A DNA stretch of 64,000 bases from Serinibacter arcticus (GTDB taxonomy: Bacteria; Actinomycetota; Actinomycetes; Actinomycetales; Beutenbergiaceae). Below are positions 36,446 through 44,510 of the stretch, piece by piece (the stretch's first letter is position 1; each line of letters opens with the position of its first letter). A program made the translations under genes and the position numbers. The DNA lies in assembly GCF_004786095.1 (NCBI RefSeq), contig NZ_RHPJ01000004.1:221711-285710 (forward strand). Direction: 5' to 3'. The notes beneath the pieces were generated by a model. The model had not been told where the DNA came from. It worked only from the letters and a program-made list of their open reading frames with translations, and ran no database searches.

Positions 36446-37075
36446 TCAGGCCTCGTCGGACTCCTCGGCAGGAGCCTCGTCGGAGGCGGCGTCGGTGCCC
36501 AGGGCGTTCTCGGCCTCGAGCTCCTCGAGCTCCTCCTCCAGGTGCGGGACGGAGATGACGACGACGGGCGTCTCGGGGTCGACCTCGGTCGTCGTGCCCT
36601 CGGGCAGCTGCAGGTCGGAGACGCGCACGACGGTGCCGTCCTCGAGACCCTCGACCGAGACGACGATGTGCGTCGGGATGGCGATGGCGAGCGACTCGAC
36701 GGCGAGCGACTGCAGCTCGACCGAGTGGATCGTGCCGGGAGCGGACTCGCCCTCGGTCACGACGGAGACCTCGACGTTGACCTTCTCGCCACGGCGGAGG
36801 AGGAGGAGGTCGATGTGCTCGATGTCGTTGGTGACGACGTCCTTCTGGACGCTCTTCACCAGCGCGGTCTCGGAGTTGCCGTCGAACGACAGCTCGAGGA
36901 GCGCGTTGGAGGTCGCCTTCAGGATGAGGAAGGTCTCGTGGGAGGGCAGCGCCAGGTGGACCGGGTCGGTGCCGTGGCCGTACAGGACGGCGGGGATGAG
37001 GTTGGCGCGGCGGGCGCGGCGGGCGGCGCCCTTGCCGAACTCGGTGCGGAGCGTGGCGTTGATGGCCTCGGCCAT
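36446..37075 (-). CDS. rplY: 50S ribosomal protein L25/general stress protein Ctc
   Basis: A 209-residue two-domain L25 (TL5/Ctc type) that binds 5S rRNA. The N-terminal L25 domain shows [25 protein letters not shown] and [12 protein letters not shown]. The C-terminal TL5 beta domain starts near residue 100 and ends [20 protein letters not shown]. An acidic Ala/Glu tail closes the protein. The ATG at 37075 follows CAGGAGG. A TAAGAT -10 candidate lies at 37227-37232 on the minus strand. It heads the rplY-pth-mfd block. Confidence 0.96.
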   Translation of the reverse strand: MAEAINATLRTEFGKGAARRARRANLIPAVLYGHGTDPVHLALPSHETFLILKATSNALLELSFDGNSETALVKSVQKDVVTNDIEHIDLLLLRRGEKVNVEVSVVTEGESAPGTIHSVELQSLAVESLAIAIPTHIVVSVEGLEDGTVVRVSDLQLPEGTTTEVDPETPVVVISVPHLEEELEELEAENALGTDAASDEAPAEESDEA

Positions 37076-37226
37076 GGTGATCCTCCTGGAGCGTGACGTT
37101 CTGCTGATGGGGGCCGTCGGCGAGGAGGCGGGCGCGGTCGAGCGCAGCAGGACGACGCCCTGTCAGGAGCGGCCCAGCCGCGTCGATCACGGATCCGTCG
37201 GGATCCCTCGCCGAGGCAACCTGTCG

Positions 37227-37232
37227 ATCTTA
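37227..37232 (-). promoter_or_regulatory. Candidate -10 of rplY
   Basis: On the minus strand TAAGAT lies about 150 bases before the rplY ATG in the divergent region shared with the CYTH gene. The long leader has no obvious terminator-like fold. Confidence 0.45.
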
Positions 37233-37289
37233 CCCGATCCGCCGGGCAGCCTCCGCGGCTGGAGTCCCGGTGTGGGTGAGGATGGGGGC

Positions 37290-37967
37290 GTGCCCACGCC
37301 CCGCGACACCCCCCGCGACTCTCCCGACGACACCGAGGACCTCCAGGCCGCGCAGGACTTCGAGTTCGAGCGCCGCTTCCTGGTCACCGACTTCCCCGCG
37401 CACCTGCGCGACGCCCCGACGCTGATCGTGCAGTCCTACTACCTGGCCGACGCCGGGTACGCGCTGCGCGTCCGGGTCCAGGCGAACGGGCTCGAGGCGC
37501 ACGTCGACGGTGCGTCGTCCCCGCTGGACGTGCTGGACGAGCACGCGTCGGCGATGTCGATGGGGAGCGTGACGGTCAAGGGCCCCTCGGTGGGCGGAAC
37601 CCGCTACGAGTCCGAGCGCCAGGTGGACCCGGGGGTCGCCGTCGAGATGATCCGCCGGGGCGGCATGGCGATGGCCAAGACGCGGTACTCGGTCTGGGCC
37701 GGGGGCGACGGCTGGTCGGTCGACGTGTTCGGCGGTGCGAGCTCGCCCCTGATCGTGGCGGAGTGCGAGCGCTCCGGTCCGGTCACGGACCTCGAGATCC
37801 CGGCCTTCTGCGTCACCGAGCTCACCGACGACCGCCGGTTCTCCAACGAGTCGCTCGCGAACCGACCCTACGGTGAGTGGTCCACGGCCTACCTGGCGGA
37901 GCTGGCCGAGGCCGGTCCGGAGATGCGCGCCGACTTCGGCACGAACGCCCGGCTGCTGCCGGACTGA
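37290..37967 (+). CDS. CYTH domain protein
   Basis: A 225-residue protein with a single CYTH (triphosphate tunnel) domain. The signature ExExR/K is EFERRFLV near residue 29, and further tunnel residues are in QSYYLADAGYALRVRV, VTVKGPSVGGTRYESERQV and AKTRYSVWAG. The ending DLEIPAFCVTELTDDRRFSN with YGEW is usual for actinobacterial members. Such proteins hydrolyse inorganic or nucleoside triphosphates. Activity here is not proven. GTG start with GAGGAT six bases upstream. Single gene, convergent with prs. Confidence 0.87.
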   Translation: MPTPRDTPRDSPDDTEDLQAAQDFEFERRFLVTDFPAHLRDAPTLIVQSYYLADAGYALRVRVQANGLEAHVDGASSPLDVLDEHASAMSMGSVTVKGPSVGGTRYESERQVDPGVAVEMIRRGGMAMAKTRYSVWAGGDGWSVDVFGGASSPLIVAECERSGPVTDLEIPAFCVTELTDDRRFSNESLANRPYGEWSTAYLAELAEAGPEMRADFGTNARLLPD

Positions 37968-37985
37968 GTCGTCCCCGGACCGAGC

Positions 37986-38966
37986 TCAGGCGTTGCCGTC
38001 GAACAGCGACGTGACGCTGCCCTCGTCGAACACCTCGCGGATCGCGCGGCCCAGGAGCGGGGCGATCGAGAGCACGGTGAGGTTCGCGAACCGCTTCTCG
38101 TGCGGGATCGGGAGGGTGTCGGTGACGACGACCTCCTGCGCGCCGCAGTCCGCCAGCCGGCGGGCGGCGGGGTCGGAGAGCACCCCGTGCGTCGCGACGA
38201 CGGTGACGTTGCGGGCGCCGTTCTCCTTGAGAACGCGCACCGCCTCGGCGATCGTGCCGCCGGTGTCGATGAGGTCGTCGACCAGCACCGCGTCCATACC
38301 GGCCACGTCGCCGACGACGCGGTTCGCCACGGCCTGGTTCGGGCGCGTGATGTCGCGGGTCTTGTGGACGAACGCGAGCGGGCAGCCGCCGAGCTTGGCC
38401 GCCCACTGCTCCGCCACGCGGATGCGACCGGCGTCGGGCGAGACGACGACGACGTTGCCCAGGTCGACGCGCGTGCGGACGTAGTCCACGAGCGTCGGCA
38501 TCGCGAACAGGTGGTCCACGGGGCCGTCGAAGAAGCCCTGCGTCTGCGCGGCGTGCAGGTCGACCGACATCAGGCGGTGGGCGCCGGCCGTGCGGAACAG
38601 GTCGGCCATCAGGCGGGCCGAGATCGGCTCGCGCCCCTTGTGCTTCTTGTCCTGCCGCGCGTACGGGTAGAACGGCATCACGGCGGTGATCTGCTTGACG
38701 GACGCACGCTTGAGCGCGTCGACCATCAGCAGGTGCTCCATGACCCACTGGTTCACGGGGGCGGTGTGGCTCTGCAGCACGAACGCGTCAGCGCCGCGCA
38801 CGCTCTCGGCGAACCGGACGTAGATCTCCCCCGAGGCGAAGTCGTAGGCCGTGGTGGGCACCAGGTCCACCTCGAGCTCCGCGGCCACGCGCTCGGCGAG
38901 CTCGGGGTGTGCCCGACCGGAGATCAGAACGAGTCGTCGTTCCCCGAATGTTGTGATGCCGCTCAT
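37986..38966 (-). CDS. prs: Ribose-phosphate pyrophosphokinase
   Basis: A 326-residue PRPP synthetase making phosphoribosyl pyrophosphate for purine, pyrimidine, NAD, His and Trp synthesis. The ATP-binding flexible loop is in YPYARQDKKHKGREPISA, the divalent cation segment is SVDLHAAQTQGFFDGPVDHL, and the PRPP signature is AVLVDDLIDTGGTIAEA. Length is typical of class I. Its ATG overlaps the glmU stop (ATGA), so UDP-GlcNAc and PRPP synthesis genes are co-translated, the common actinobacterial glmU-prs pair. Confidence 0.97.
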   Translation of the reverse strand: MSGITTFGERRLVLISGRAHPELAERVAAELEVDLVPTTAYDFASGEIYVRFAESVRGADAFVLQSHTAPVNQWVMEHLLMVDALKRASVKQITAVMPFYPYARQDKKHKGREPISARLMADLFRTAGAHRLMSVDLHAAQTQGFFDGPVDHLFAMPTLVDYVRTRVDLGNVVVVSPDAGRIRVAEQWAAKLGGCPLAFVHKTRDITRPNQAVANRVVGDVAGMDAVLVDDLIDTGGTIAEAVRVLKENGARNVTVVATHGVLSDPAARRLADCGAQEVVVTDTLPIPHEKRFANLTVLSIAPLLGRAIREVFDEGSVTSLFDGNA

Positions 38967-40504
38967 GCGGTGGCGCCCTTCGTGTTGCTGTCCTGCCCCG
39001 GCGCCGACGGGACGTCGGCTCCGGAAGTCTCGTCATCGGCGTGCGGCTGCGCCTGCGCGGCGAGCGCCGTCTCGGCGGCGACGGCGGAGCGCGAGCCGGG
39101 GCGGCGCCGCACCACCCAGCCGCTCACCGTCCGCAGCTGACCGCGCTCGACGGCGAGGTCGCCCGGCGCCACGTCCCGAGTCACGGTGGAGCCCGCGGCG
39201 ACGAACGCCCCGGCCCCGATCTCGACCGGTGCGACCAGCACGCTGTCGCTGCCGACGAACGCGGCCTCGCCGATCCGCGTGCGGCTCTTGGTCACGCCGT
39301 CGTAGTTGGCGACGATGACGCCGGCGCCGACGTTCGCGCCCTCGCCGATCTCGGCGTCGCCCACGTAGGAGAGGTGGGGCACCTTGGCGCCGGCGCCGAT
39401 GCGGGCGTTCTTGGTCTCGACGAAGCCGCCGATCTTGCCGCGCTCGCCCAGCTCGGTGCCGGGGCGGAGGTAGGAGAACGGGCCCACCGTGGCGCGGTCG
39501 CCGATCGTCGCGCCGAGCACGTGGCTGCGCACCACGCTCGCGCCGACCCCGACGCTCGCGCCGTCCAGCGTGCTGTCGGGTCCCACGGTGGCGCCGGTGG
39601 CGACCGTCGTCGTCCCCAGCAGCTGCACACCGGGGAGCACGGTGACGTCGCGCGCCAGCTCGACCGTGACGTCGATCCAGGTCGAGGCCGGGTCGACCAC
39701 GGTCACGCCCTCGCGCATCCAGGCCGTCACGGTGCGACGGTTGAGCTCGGCCCCGAGGGTGGCCAGCTGCACGCGGTCGTTGACGCCCTCGACGATGATC
39801 GGGTCGTCGGTCTCGATGGCCCGCACCGGGCCGCGGGCCCGCGCGATCGCCAGCACGTCCGTCAGGTAGACCTCGCCCTGGGCGTTCGACGTGGCCCCCG
39901 AGGTGGGGTCCTGCAGCTGCTCGAGCGCGTCGCGCAGCACGGCGGCGTCGAACGCGTAGACGGAGGTGTTGATCTCGTCGATCGCGCGCTCGTCCTCCGA
40001 GGCGTCCCGGTCCTCCACGATGCGGAGCACCGATCCGTCGGCGTCGCGCACGATCCGGCCGTAGCCGCCGGGGTCGGGCACGCGCGTGGTCAGCACGGTG
40101 ACGGCGTTGCCGTCGCCCGCGTGCGCCGCGAGCATCTCGCCCAGCGTGCCGGCGTCGAGCAGGGGGACGTCGCCGGCGAGGACGACGACGGCGCCCTCGA
40201 CCGGCTCCTGCGCGTCGAGCGCGGCGAGCGCGCACCACGCGGCACGTCCGGTGCCCTTGATCTCGTCCTGGTCGGCGACGACGACGGCGGGGTCCAGCGC
40301 CAGCGCGTGGGCGGCGACCGCCTCGCGCTCGTGGCGCACGACGACGGCGAGGCGCTGCGGCTCGAGGCCGCGGGCCGAGGTGAGCACGTGTCCCAGCAGG
40401 CTGCGGCCGCCGATGGCGTGCAGGACCTTGGGGGTGGACGACCTCATCCGGGTGCCTTCACCGGCAGCGAGGACGATGACGGCGGCAGGGCTCGGGTGGG
40501 TCAC
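38963..40504 (-). CDS. glmU: Bifunctional UDP-N-acetylglucosamine pyrophosphorylase/GlcN-1-P acetyltransferase
   Basis: A 513-residue enzyme performing the last two steps of UDP-GlcNAc synthesis. The N-terminal uridyltransferase has LAAGEGTRMRSSTPKVLHAI, VLAGDVPLLD and EINTSVYAFD. The C-terminal left-handed beta-helix begins near residue 260 and shows FVETKNARIGAGAKVPHLSY and GVIVANYDGVTK with acetyl-CoA contacts. The last 45 residues are a charged low-complexity tail beyond the family core. The GTG at 40504 follows AGGGGAG. It lies between tRNA-Gln and prs. Confidence 0.96.
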   Translation of the reverse strand: MTHPSPAAVIVLAAGEGTRMRSSTPKVLHAIGGRSLLGHVLTSARGLEPQRLAVVVRHEREAVAAHALALDPAVVVADQDEIKGTGRAAWCALAALDAQEPVEGAVVVLAGDVPLLDAGTLGEMLAAHAGDGNAVTVLTTRVPDPGGYGRIVRDADGSVLRIVEDRDASEDERAIDEINTSVYAFDAAVLRDALEQLQDPTSGATSNAQGEVYLTDVLAIARARGPVRAIETDDPIIVEGVNDRVQLATLGAELNRRTVTAWMREGVTVVDPASTWIDVTVELARDVTVLPGVQLLGTTTVATGATVGPDSTLDGASVGVGASVVRSHVLGATIGDRATVGPFSYLRPGTELGERGKIGGFVETKNARIGAGAKVPHLSYVGDAEIGEGANVGAGVIVANYDGVTKSRTRIGEAAFVGSDSVLVAPVEIGAGAFVAAGSTVTRDVAPGDLAVERGQLRTVSGWVVRRRPGSRSAVAAETALAAQAQPHADDETSGADVPSAPGQDSNTKGATA

Positions 40505-40619
40505 GACCGGGATCTCCCCTGGGGTGCGGCAGGCGGGCGGCCCAACTCTAGCCCTCGCCGTCGGTCCGTCGTGACGGCGGCCGGGGATCCGCCGTCGTCC
40601 CACCGGTGGGCGATGACGG

Positions 40620-40691
40620 CTCCGCCCCCAGGATTCGAACCCGGACCACACGGCACCAAAGGCCGGCGTGCTGCCGTTACACCAGGGCGGA
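40620..40691 (-). tRNA. tRNA-Gln (UUG anticodon)
   Basis: The minus strand gives a 72-base cloverleaf: acceptor TCCGCCC/GGGCGGA, D arm GTGTAACGGCAGCAC, anticodon loop CTTTGGT (TTG at 34-36) and T arm CCGGGTTCGAATCCTGG, with G as discriminator. The outermost anticodon-stem pair is a C-T mismatch. CCA is not encoded. It lies just upstream of glmU on the same strand, as in many actinobacteria. Confidence 0.93.
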
Positions 40692-40752
40692 TCGCGCGCA
40701 GCCGACGTCGAGGAGCCGCTCGCTCCGCCGATTCTGCCGCATCGCCCCGGGA

Positions 40753-40769
40753 CCGTCTGTGCCAGACGG
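40753..40769. promoter_or_regulatory. Palindromic operator of the TetR gene
   Basis: CCGTCTG-TGC-CAGACGG, a perfect seven-base inverted repeat with a three-base spacer, ends 12 bases before the GTG of the TetR gene and immediately before the -10-like CATGAT. It is well placed for autorepression. Confidence 0.6.
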
Positions 40770-40781
40770 CATGATGGACCC

Positions 40782-41462
40782 GTGGAGATCGAGAGCGCCC
40801 CCGTGCCCGAGCACGAGTCCTCGGCTCCGCTGCGCCCGCGTCCCCGCCGTGCCGCGCGGGCCAGGATGACGGCCCGCGAGCGCCGCGAGCAGCTCCTCGA
40901 CGTCGGCCGCGCGCTGTTCGCCGAACGCGGTTTCGAGGCCACGAGCGTGGAGGAGATCGCGGCCCGCGCCGACGTCTCCAAGCCGGTGGTCTACGAGCAC
41001 TTCGGCGGCAAGGAGGGTATGTACGCCGTCATCGTCGACCGCGAGGTGGAGCGGCTCACGGTCGTCCTGACCACGGCGCTCGCCCCGACGCGCCACCCCA
41101 AGGTCATCGTCGAGTCGGCGGCGCTGGCGCTCCTGGACTACATCGAGTCGAACACCGACGGCTTCCGCATCCTCGTGCGGGACTCCCCCGTCGCCCAGGC
41201 GACCGGCACGTTCTCCTCCCTGATCGGCGACGTCGCGACCCAGGTGGAGCACCTGCTCGCCGACCAGTTCTCCTCGCGCGGCCTCGAGACCGACGCCGCG
41301 CCCATGTACGCGCAGATGCTCGTCGGCATGATCGCGCTGACCGGGCAGTGGTGGCTCGAGGCCCGCTCCCCCGACAAGCGCGAGGTCGCGGCCCACCTGG
41401 TCAACCTCGCGTGGAACGGGCTCGGTCAGCTGCAGCCGGGGCCGACGCTCCACAACCGCTGA
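40782..41462 (+). CDS. TetR/AcrR family transcriptional regulator
   Basis: A 226-residue regulator. The TetR HTH occupies roughly residues 30-75 (RREQLLDVGRALFAERGFEA, then VEEIAARADVSKPVVYEHFG with the recognition helix SKPVVYEHFGG). The C-terminal ligand domain is helical and includes WWLEARSPDKREVAAHLVNL. The ligand is unknown. TetR genes beside glmU-prs are common in actinobacteria. A perfect palindrome just upstream suggests autoregulation. GTG start with CATGAT six bases upstream; an in-frame ATG at residue 29 would remove only the low-complexity N-terminus. Confidence 0.92.
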   Translation: MEIESAPVPEHESSAPLRPRPRRAARARMTARERREQLLDVGRALFAERGFEATSVEEIAARADVSKPVVYEHFGGKEGMYAVIVDREVERLTVVLTTALAPTRHPKVIVESAALALLDYIESNTDGFRILVRDSPVAQATGTFSSLIGDVATQVEHLLADQFSSRGLETDAAPMYAQMLVGMIALTGQWWLEARSPDKREVAAHLVNLAWNGLGQLQPGPTLHNR

Positions 41463-41494
41463 CGCGTCCGACCCGTCGCAACGGTCTCTCCCCG

Positions 41495-41516
41495 GTCGAG
41501 AATCTCGACGTCGAGA
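41495..41516. promoter_or_regulatory. Overlapping inverted repeats, candidate MarR operator
   Basis: GTCGAG (41495-41500), CTCGAC (41504-41509) and GTCGAG (41510-41515) form two overlapping palindromes, including the perfect 14-mer TCTCGACGTCGAGA (41503-41516). They sit directly upstream of the TAGGCT -10 (41520-41525) of the MarR gene. Confidence 0.6.
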
Positions 41517-41519
41517 GGT

Positions 41520-41525
41520 TAGGCT
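41520..41525 (+). promoter_or_regulatory. -10 hexamer of the MarR gene
   Basis: TAGGCT seven bases before the ATG at 41533, with no ribosome site between; preceded by T to give TTAGGCT, the same word seen before rsmA. Confidence 0.5.
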
Positions 41526-41532
41526 GCCCTCC

Positions 41533-42081
41533 ATGAACGCCGACCAGGGCTCCCCCTCGGGGCACAGCGACGAGGTCGACCTCATCGTGCGCGCCTGGAG
41601 CGAGGAGATCCCGGGGCTCGACGTCGAGCCCATGCACGTCTTCTCGCGCCTGCACCGCCTCGCCCGCCACGTGCAGGACATGCGTCGCGACGCGTTCGCC
41701 GAGCACGGCCTCGCGCTGTGGCAGTTCGACGTGCTCGCGGCGCTGCGCCGGGCCGGCGACCCGTTCGAGCTGACCCCCGGCCGGCTCGTCACGGAGACCC
41801 GCGTCTCCTCCGGCACGATGACCAACCGGATCGACCGGCTCGCCGAGCGTGGCCTGGTCGTGCGGCGCGGCTCGCCCGGGGACCGTCGCATCGTGCTGGT
41901 GCGCCTCACGGACGCCGGGACCGCCGCCGTCGACGGTGCCGTGACCGACCTGGTCGCGCGCGAGCGGGAGCTGCTCGAGACGCTCGCGGCCGGTGGCGCC
42001 GACGACCTCGCAGAGCTGCTGCGCAGCATGCTCAGCCGGTACGCCGGCACCCCCACCCCCGCCGAGGAGCCCGACGCGTGA
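41533..42081 (+). CDS. MarR family transcriptional regulator
   Basis: A 182-residue winged-helix regulator. Helix-rich N- and C-termini for dimerisation flank the wHTH, with LWQFDVLAALRRAG, TPGRLVTETRVSSGTMTNRI (recognition helix) and the wing RLAERGLVVRRGSPGDRRIV. MarR proteins usually respond to small phenolics or oxidants; no redox cysteine is visible here. A 14-base palindrome just upstream suggests autorepression. The stop overlaps the start of the next gene (GTGA), so the gamma-carbonic-anhydrase-like protein is its co-expressed partner. Confidence 0.93.
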   Translation: MNADQGSPSGHSDEVDLIVRAWSEEIPGLDVEPMHVFSRLHRLARHVQDMRRDAFAEHGLALWQFDVLAALRRAGDPFELTPGRLVTETRVSSGTMTNRIDRLAERGLVVRRGSPGDRRIVLVRLTDAGTAAVDGAVTDLVARERELLETLAAGGADDLAELLRSMLSRYAGTPTPAEEPDA

Positions 42082-42638
42082 GCACCCCACCGCTGCTTCT
42101 TCCCCTGGGTGACCGCGAGCCTCGCGTCTCGCCGACGGCGTGGCTCGCGCCCGGCACCGTCCTCGCCGGCGACGTCACGATCGGTGCGGGCTCCAGCCTC
42201 TGGTACGGCGCCGTCCTGCGCGGCGACTGCTCGCGCATCGTGATCGGTGAGCGCACCAACCTCCAGGACGGTGTCGTCGTGCACGTCGACGACGTTTCCC
42301 CCACGATCGTCGGCGACGACGTCTCGGTGGGTCACCGCGCCGTCCTGCACGGCTGCGAGATCGGCGACGGCGCCCTCGTCGGCATGGGCGCGACGGTGAT
42401 GTCGGGCGCCGTGGTCGGCGCGGGCGCGATGGTGGCGGCCGGCGCGCTCGTGACGCCGGGCAAGGTCGTCCCGCCCGGCGTGCTGGCCGCCGGGGTGCCC
42501 GCCAGGGTCGTCCGCGACCTCACGGACGTCGAGAGGGCCCACCTGGTGCACAACGCGGCGCACTACCTCGAGCTCGTGGCGGACCATCGCTCGGCGCTCG
42601 GCCACGGCTCGGGCGCAGGAGAGCCCCCGATACACTGA
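42078..42638 (+). CDS. Gamma carbonic anhydrase-like hexapeptide protein
   Basis: A 186-residue left-handed beta-helix protein of the YrdA/PaaY/CaiE group. Hexapeptide repeats run from about residue 25 to 145. The three potential zinc histidines of gamma-class anhydrases are in DGVVVHVDD and VGHRAVLHGCEIGDG, and the Arg/Asp/Gln set is in AVLRGDCSRI and TNLQDGVV. Real carbonic anhydrase or a CoA-dependent or thioesterase role are all possible. It is translationally coupled to the MarR regulator and nine bases upstream of the ABC-F gene. Confidence 0.88.
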   Translation: MSTPPLLLPLGDREPRVSPTAWLAPGTVLAGDVTIGAGSSLWYGAVLRGDCSRIVIGERTNLQDGVVVHVDDVSPTIVGDDVSVGHRAVLHGCEIGDGALVGMGATVMSGAVVGAGAMVAAGALVTPGKVVPPGVLAAGVPARVVRDLTDVERAHLVHNAAHYLELVADHRSALGHGSGAGEPPIH

Positions 42639-42646
42639 GCCCCAAC

Positions 42647-44467
42647 ATGGCACACCTCCTCGGCGCCGAACAGCTGCGCCTCAAGTTCCCCAACCGCATC
42701 GTTCTCGACGGCGTCTCGCTCGGTCTCTCCGACGGCGACAACGTCGGCCTCGTGGGCCGCAACGGTGACGGCAAGTCCTCCCTGATGCGGCTGCTCGCCG
42801 GCAGGAACGAGCCGGACTCCGGCCGCGTGACGGTCCGCCGCGGCGTGACCGTCGGGATGCTGGACCAGACCGACGCGCTGGACCCCGACGAGACCGTCGG
42901 CCACGCGATCGTCGGCACCGCGGCCGAGCACGAGTGGGCCCGCGACCCCCGCATCCGTGACGTCATCACGGGCCTCGTCAGCGACGTGCCGTGGGACCAG
43001 CTGATCTCGGCCCTCTCGGGCGGGCAGCGCCGTCGGACGGCGCTCGCCGCGCTCCTCGTGCGCGACCTCGACGTGCTCCTGCTCGACGAGCCCACCAACC
43101 ACCTGGACGTCGAGGGCGTGACCTGGCTCGCCGGGCACCTCAAGGCGCGGTTCGCGGGCGGGCAGGGCGCGTTCGCCGTCGTCACGCACGACCGGTGGTT
43201 CCTGGACGAGGTCACGACCACGACGTGGGAGGTGCACGACGGCATCGTCGAACCCTTCGAGGGTGGTTACGCCGCGTACGTCCTGGCGCGCGTGGAGCGC
43301 GACCGCCAGGCCTCGACCATCGCGGCCAAGCGCGCGAACCTCATGAAGAAGGAGCTCGCCTGGCTGCGCCGCGGCGCGCCCGCGCGGACCGCCAAGCCGA
43401 AGTTCCGCATCGACGCCGCCAACGCGCTGATCGCCGACGAGCCGCCCGTGCGCGACACGGTCGCGCTGACGCGGATGGCGACCTCGCGACTGGGCCGCGA
43501 CGTCGTGGAGCTCGTGGACGCGAGCGTCACCTACGACGGCGAGCACGACGTCCTGCACGACATCTCCTGGCACCTCGGCCCCGGCGACCGCGTCGGCATC
43601 CTCGGCGGGAACGGCGCGGGCAAGTCGACGCTGCTGGGTCTCGTCACGGGTGACCTCGCGCCGACGTCGGGCAGGGTCAGGCGCGGCAAGACGGTCAAGG
43701 CCTCGTGGCTCTCGCAGGACCTGCACGAGCTGACCGACCTTGCGAACCAGCGCATCACCGACGTCATCGCGCCCTACCGCGTGGCGTTCACGTCCGCCTC
43801 CGGCGACGACCTGACGCCCGGCCAGATCCTCGAGCGGCTCGGCTTCACGTCCGCTCACCTGGCGACCCCGGTCAAGGACCTGTCCGGCGGGCAGAAGCGC
43901 CGGCTGCAGCTCGTCCTCGTGCTGCTCGGCGAGCCCAACGTGCTGGTGCTCGACGAGCCCACCAACGACATGGACACCGACATGCTCGCCGCGATGGAGG
44001 ACCTGCTGGACGGCTGGCCCGGCACGCTGCTCGTGGTCTCGCACGACCGGTACCTGCTCGAGCGCGTGACCGACAACCAGTACGCGGTGCTGGGCAGCCC
44101 CGACGGCGGCACCCTGCGTCACCTGCCCGGCGGCGTGGAGGAGTACCTCGCGCTGCGGGCCGCGGGTGCCGGGTCGGGCGCCGCCCGGCCGGGTGCGCCC
44201 GGGGGGCCCGGGGCACTGACGGCCGGCGGCGGAGCCGGGTCGAGCCCGGCGTCCGGAGCCGAGCGCCACGCCGCCCGCAAGGAGCTCGCCTCGATCGAGC
44301 GCCGCATGGAGAAGCGCTCGGGCGACGCCGCGAAGGTGCACGACTCGATGGCCGCGCACGACCCGTCGGACTACCCCGGCCTGGAGAAGCTCGCCGCCCA
44401 GCTGCGGGAGATCCAGGCCGAGGTCACCGAGCTCGAGGAGCGGTGGATGGAGCTCGCCTCCGACTGA
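42647..44467 (+). CDS. ABC-F family ATPase
   Basis: A 606-residue soluble protein with two ABC cassettes and no membrane domain, an ABC-F ribosome-associated factor. Cassette 1 has Walker A GRNGDGKSS, signature LSGGQRRRTALAALLV and Walker B LLLDEPTNHLD. Cassette 2 has GGNGAGKST, LSGGQKRRLQLVLVLL and VLVLDEPTNDMD. The basic interdomain linker lies near residues 210-280 (KKELAWLRRGAPARTAKPKF). The C-terminal Gly/Ala stretch and coiled coil resemble Uup. In actinobacteria this gene normally follows rsmA-ispE; here ispE is not present between them. Confidence 0.93.
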   Translation: MAHLLGAEQLRLKFPNRIVLDGVSLGLSDGDNVGLVGRNGDGKSSLMRLLAGRNEPDSGRVTVRRGVTVGMLDQTDALDPDETVGHAIVGTAAEHEWARDPRIRDVITGLVSDVPWDQLISALSGGQRRRTALAALLVRDLDVLLLDEPTNHLDVEGVTWLAGHLKARFAGGQGAFAVVTHDRWFLDEVTTTTWEVHDGIVEPFEGGYAAYVLARVERDRQASTIAAKRANLMKKELAWLRRGAPARTAKPKFRIDAANALIADEPPVRDTVALTRMATSRLGRDVVELVDASVTYDGEHDVLHDISWHLGPGDRVGILGGNGAGKSTLLGLVTGDLAPTSGRVRRGKTVKASWLSQDLHELTDLANQRITDVIAPYRVAFTSASGDDLTPGQILERLGFTSAHLATPVKDLSGGQKRRLQLVLVLLGEPNVLVLDEPTNDMDTDMLAAMEDLLDGWPGTLLVVSHDRYLLERVTDNQYAVLGSPDGGTLRHLPGGVEEYLALRAAGAGSGAARPGAPGGPGALTAGGGAGSSPASGAERHAARKELASIERRMEKRSGDAAKVHDSMAAHDPSDYPGLEKLAAQLREIQAEVTELEERWMELASD

Positions 44468-44510
44468 GGCGGCCCCGCGGGGCGCCGGGTGCCGGCCGTG
44501 ACCCCGCGCG

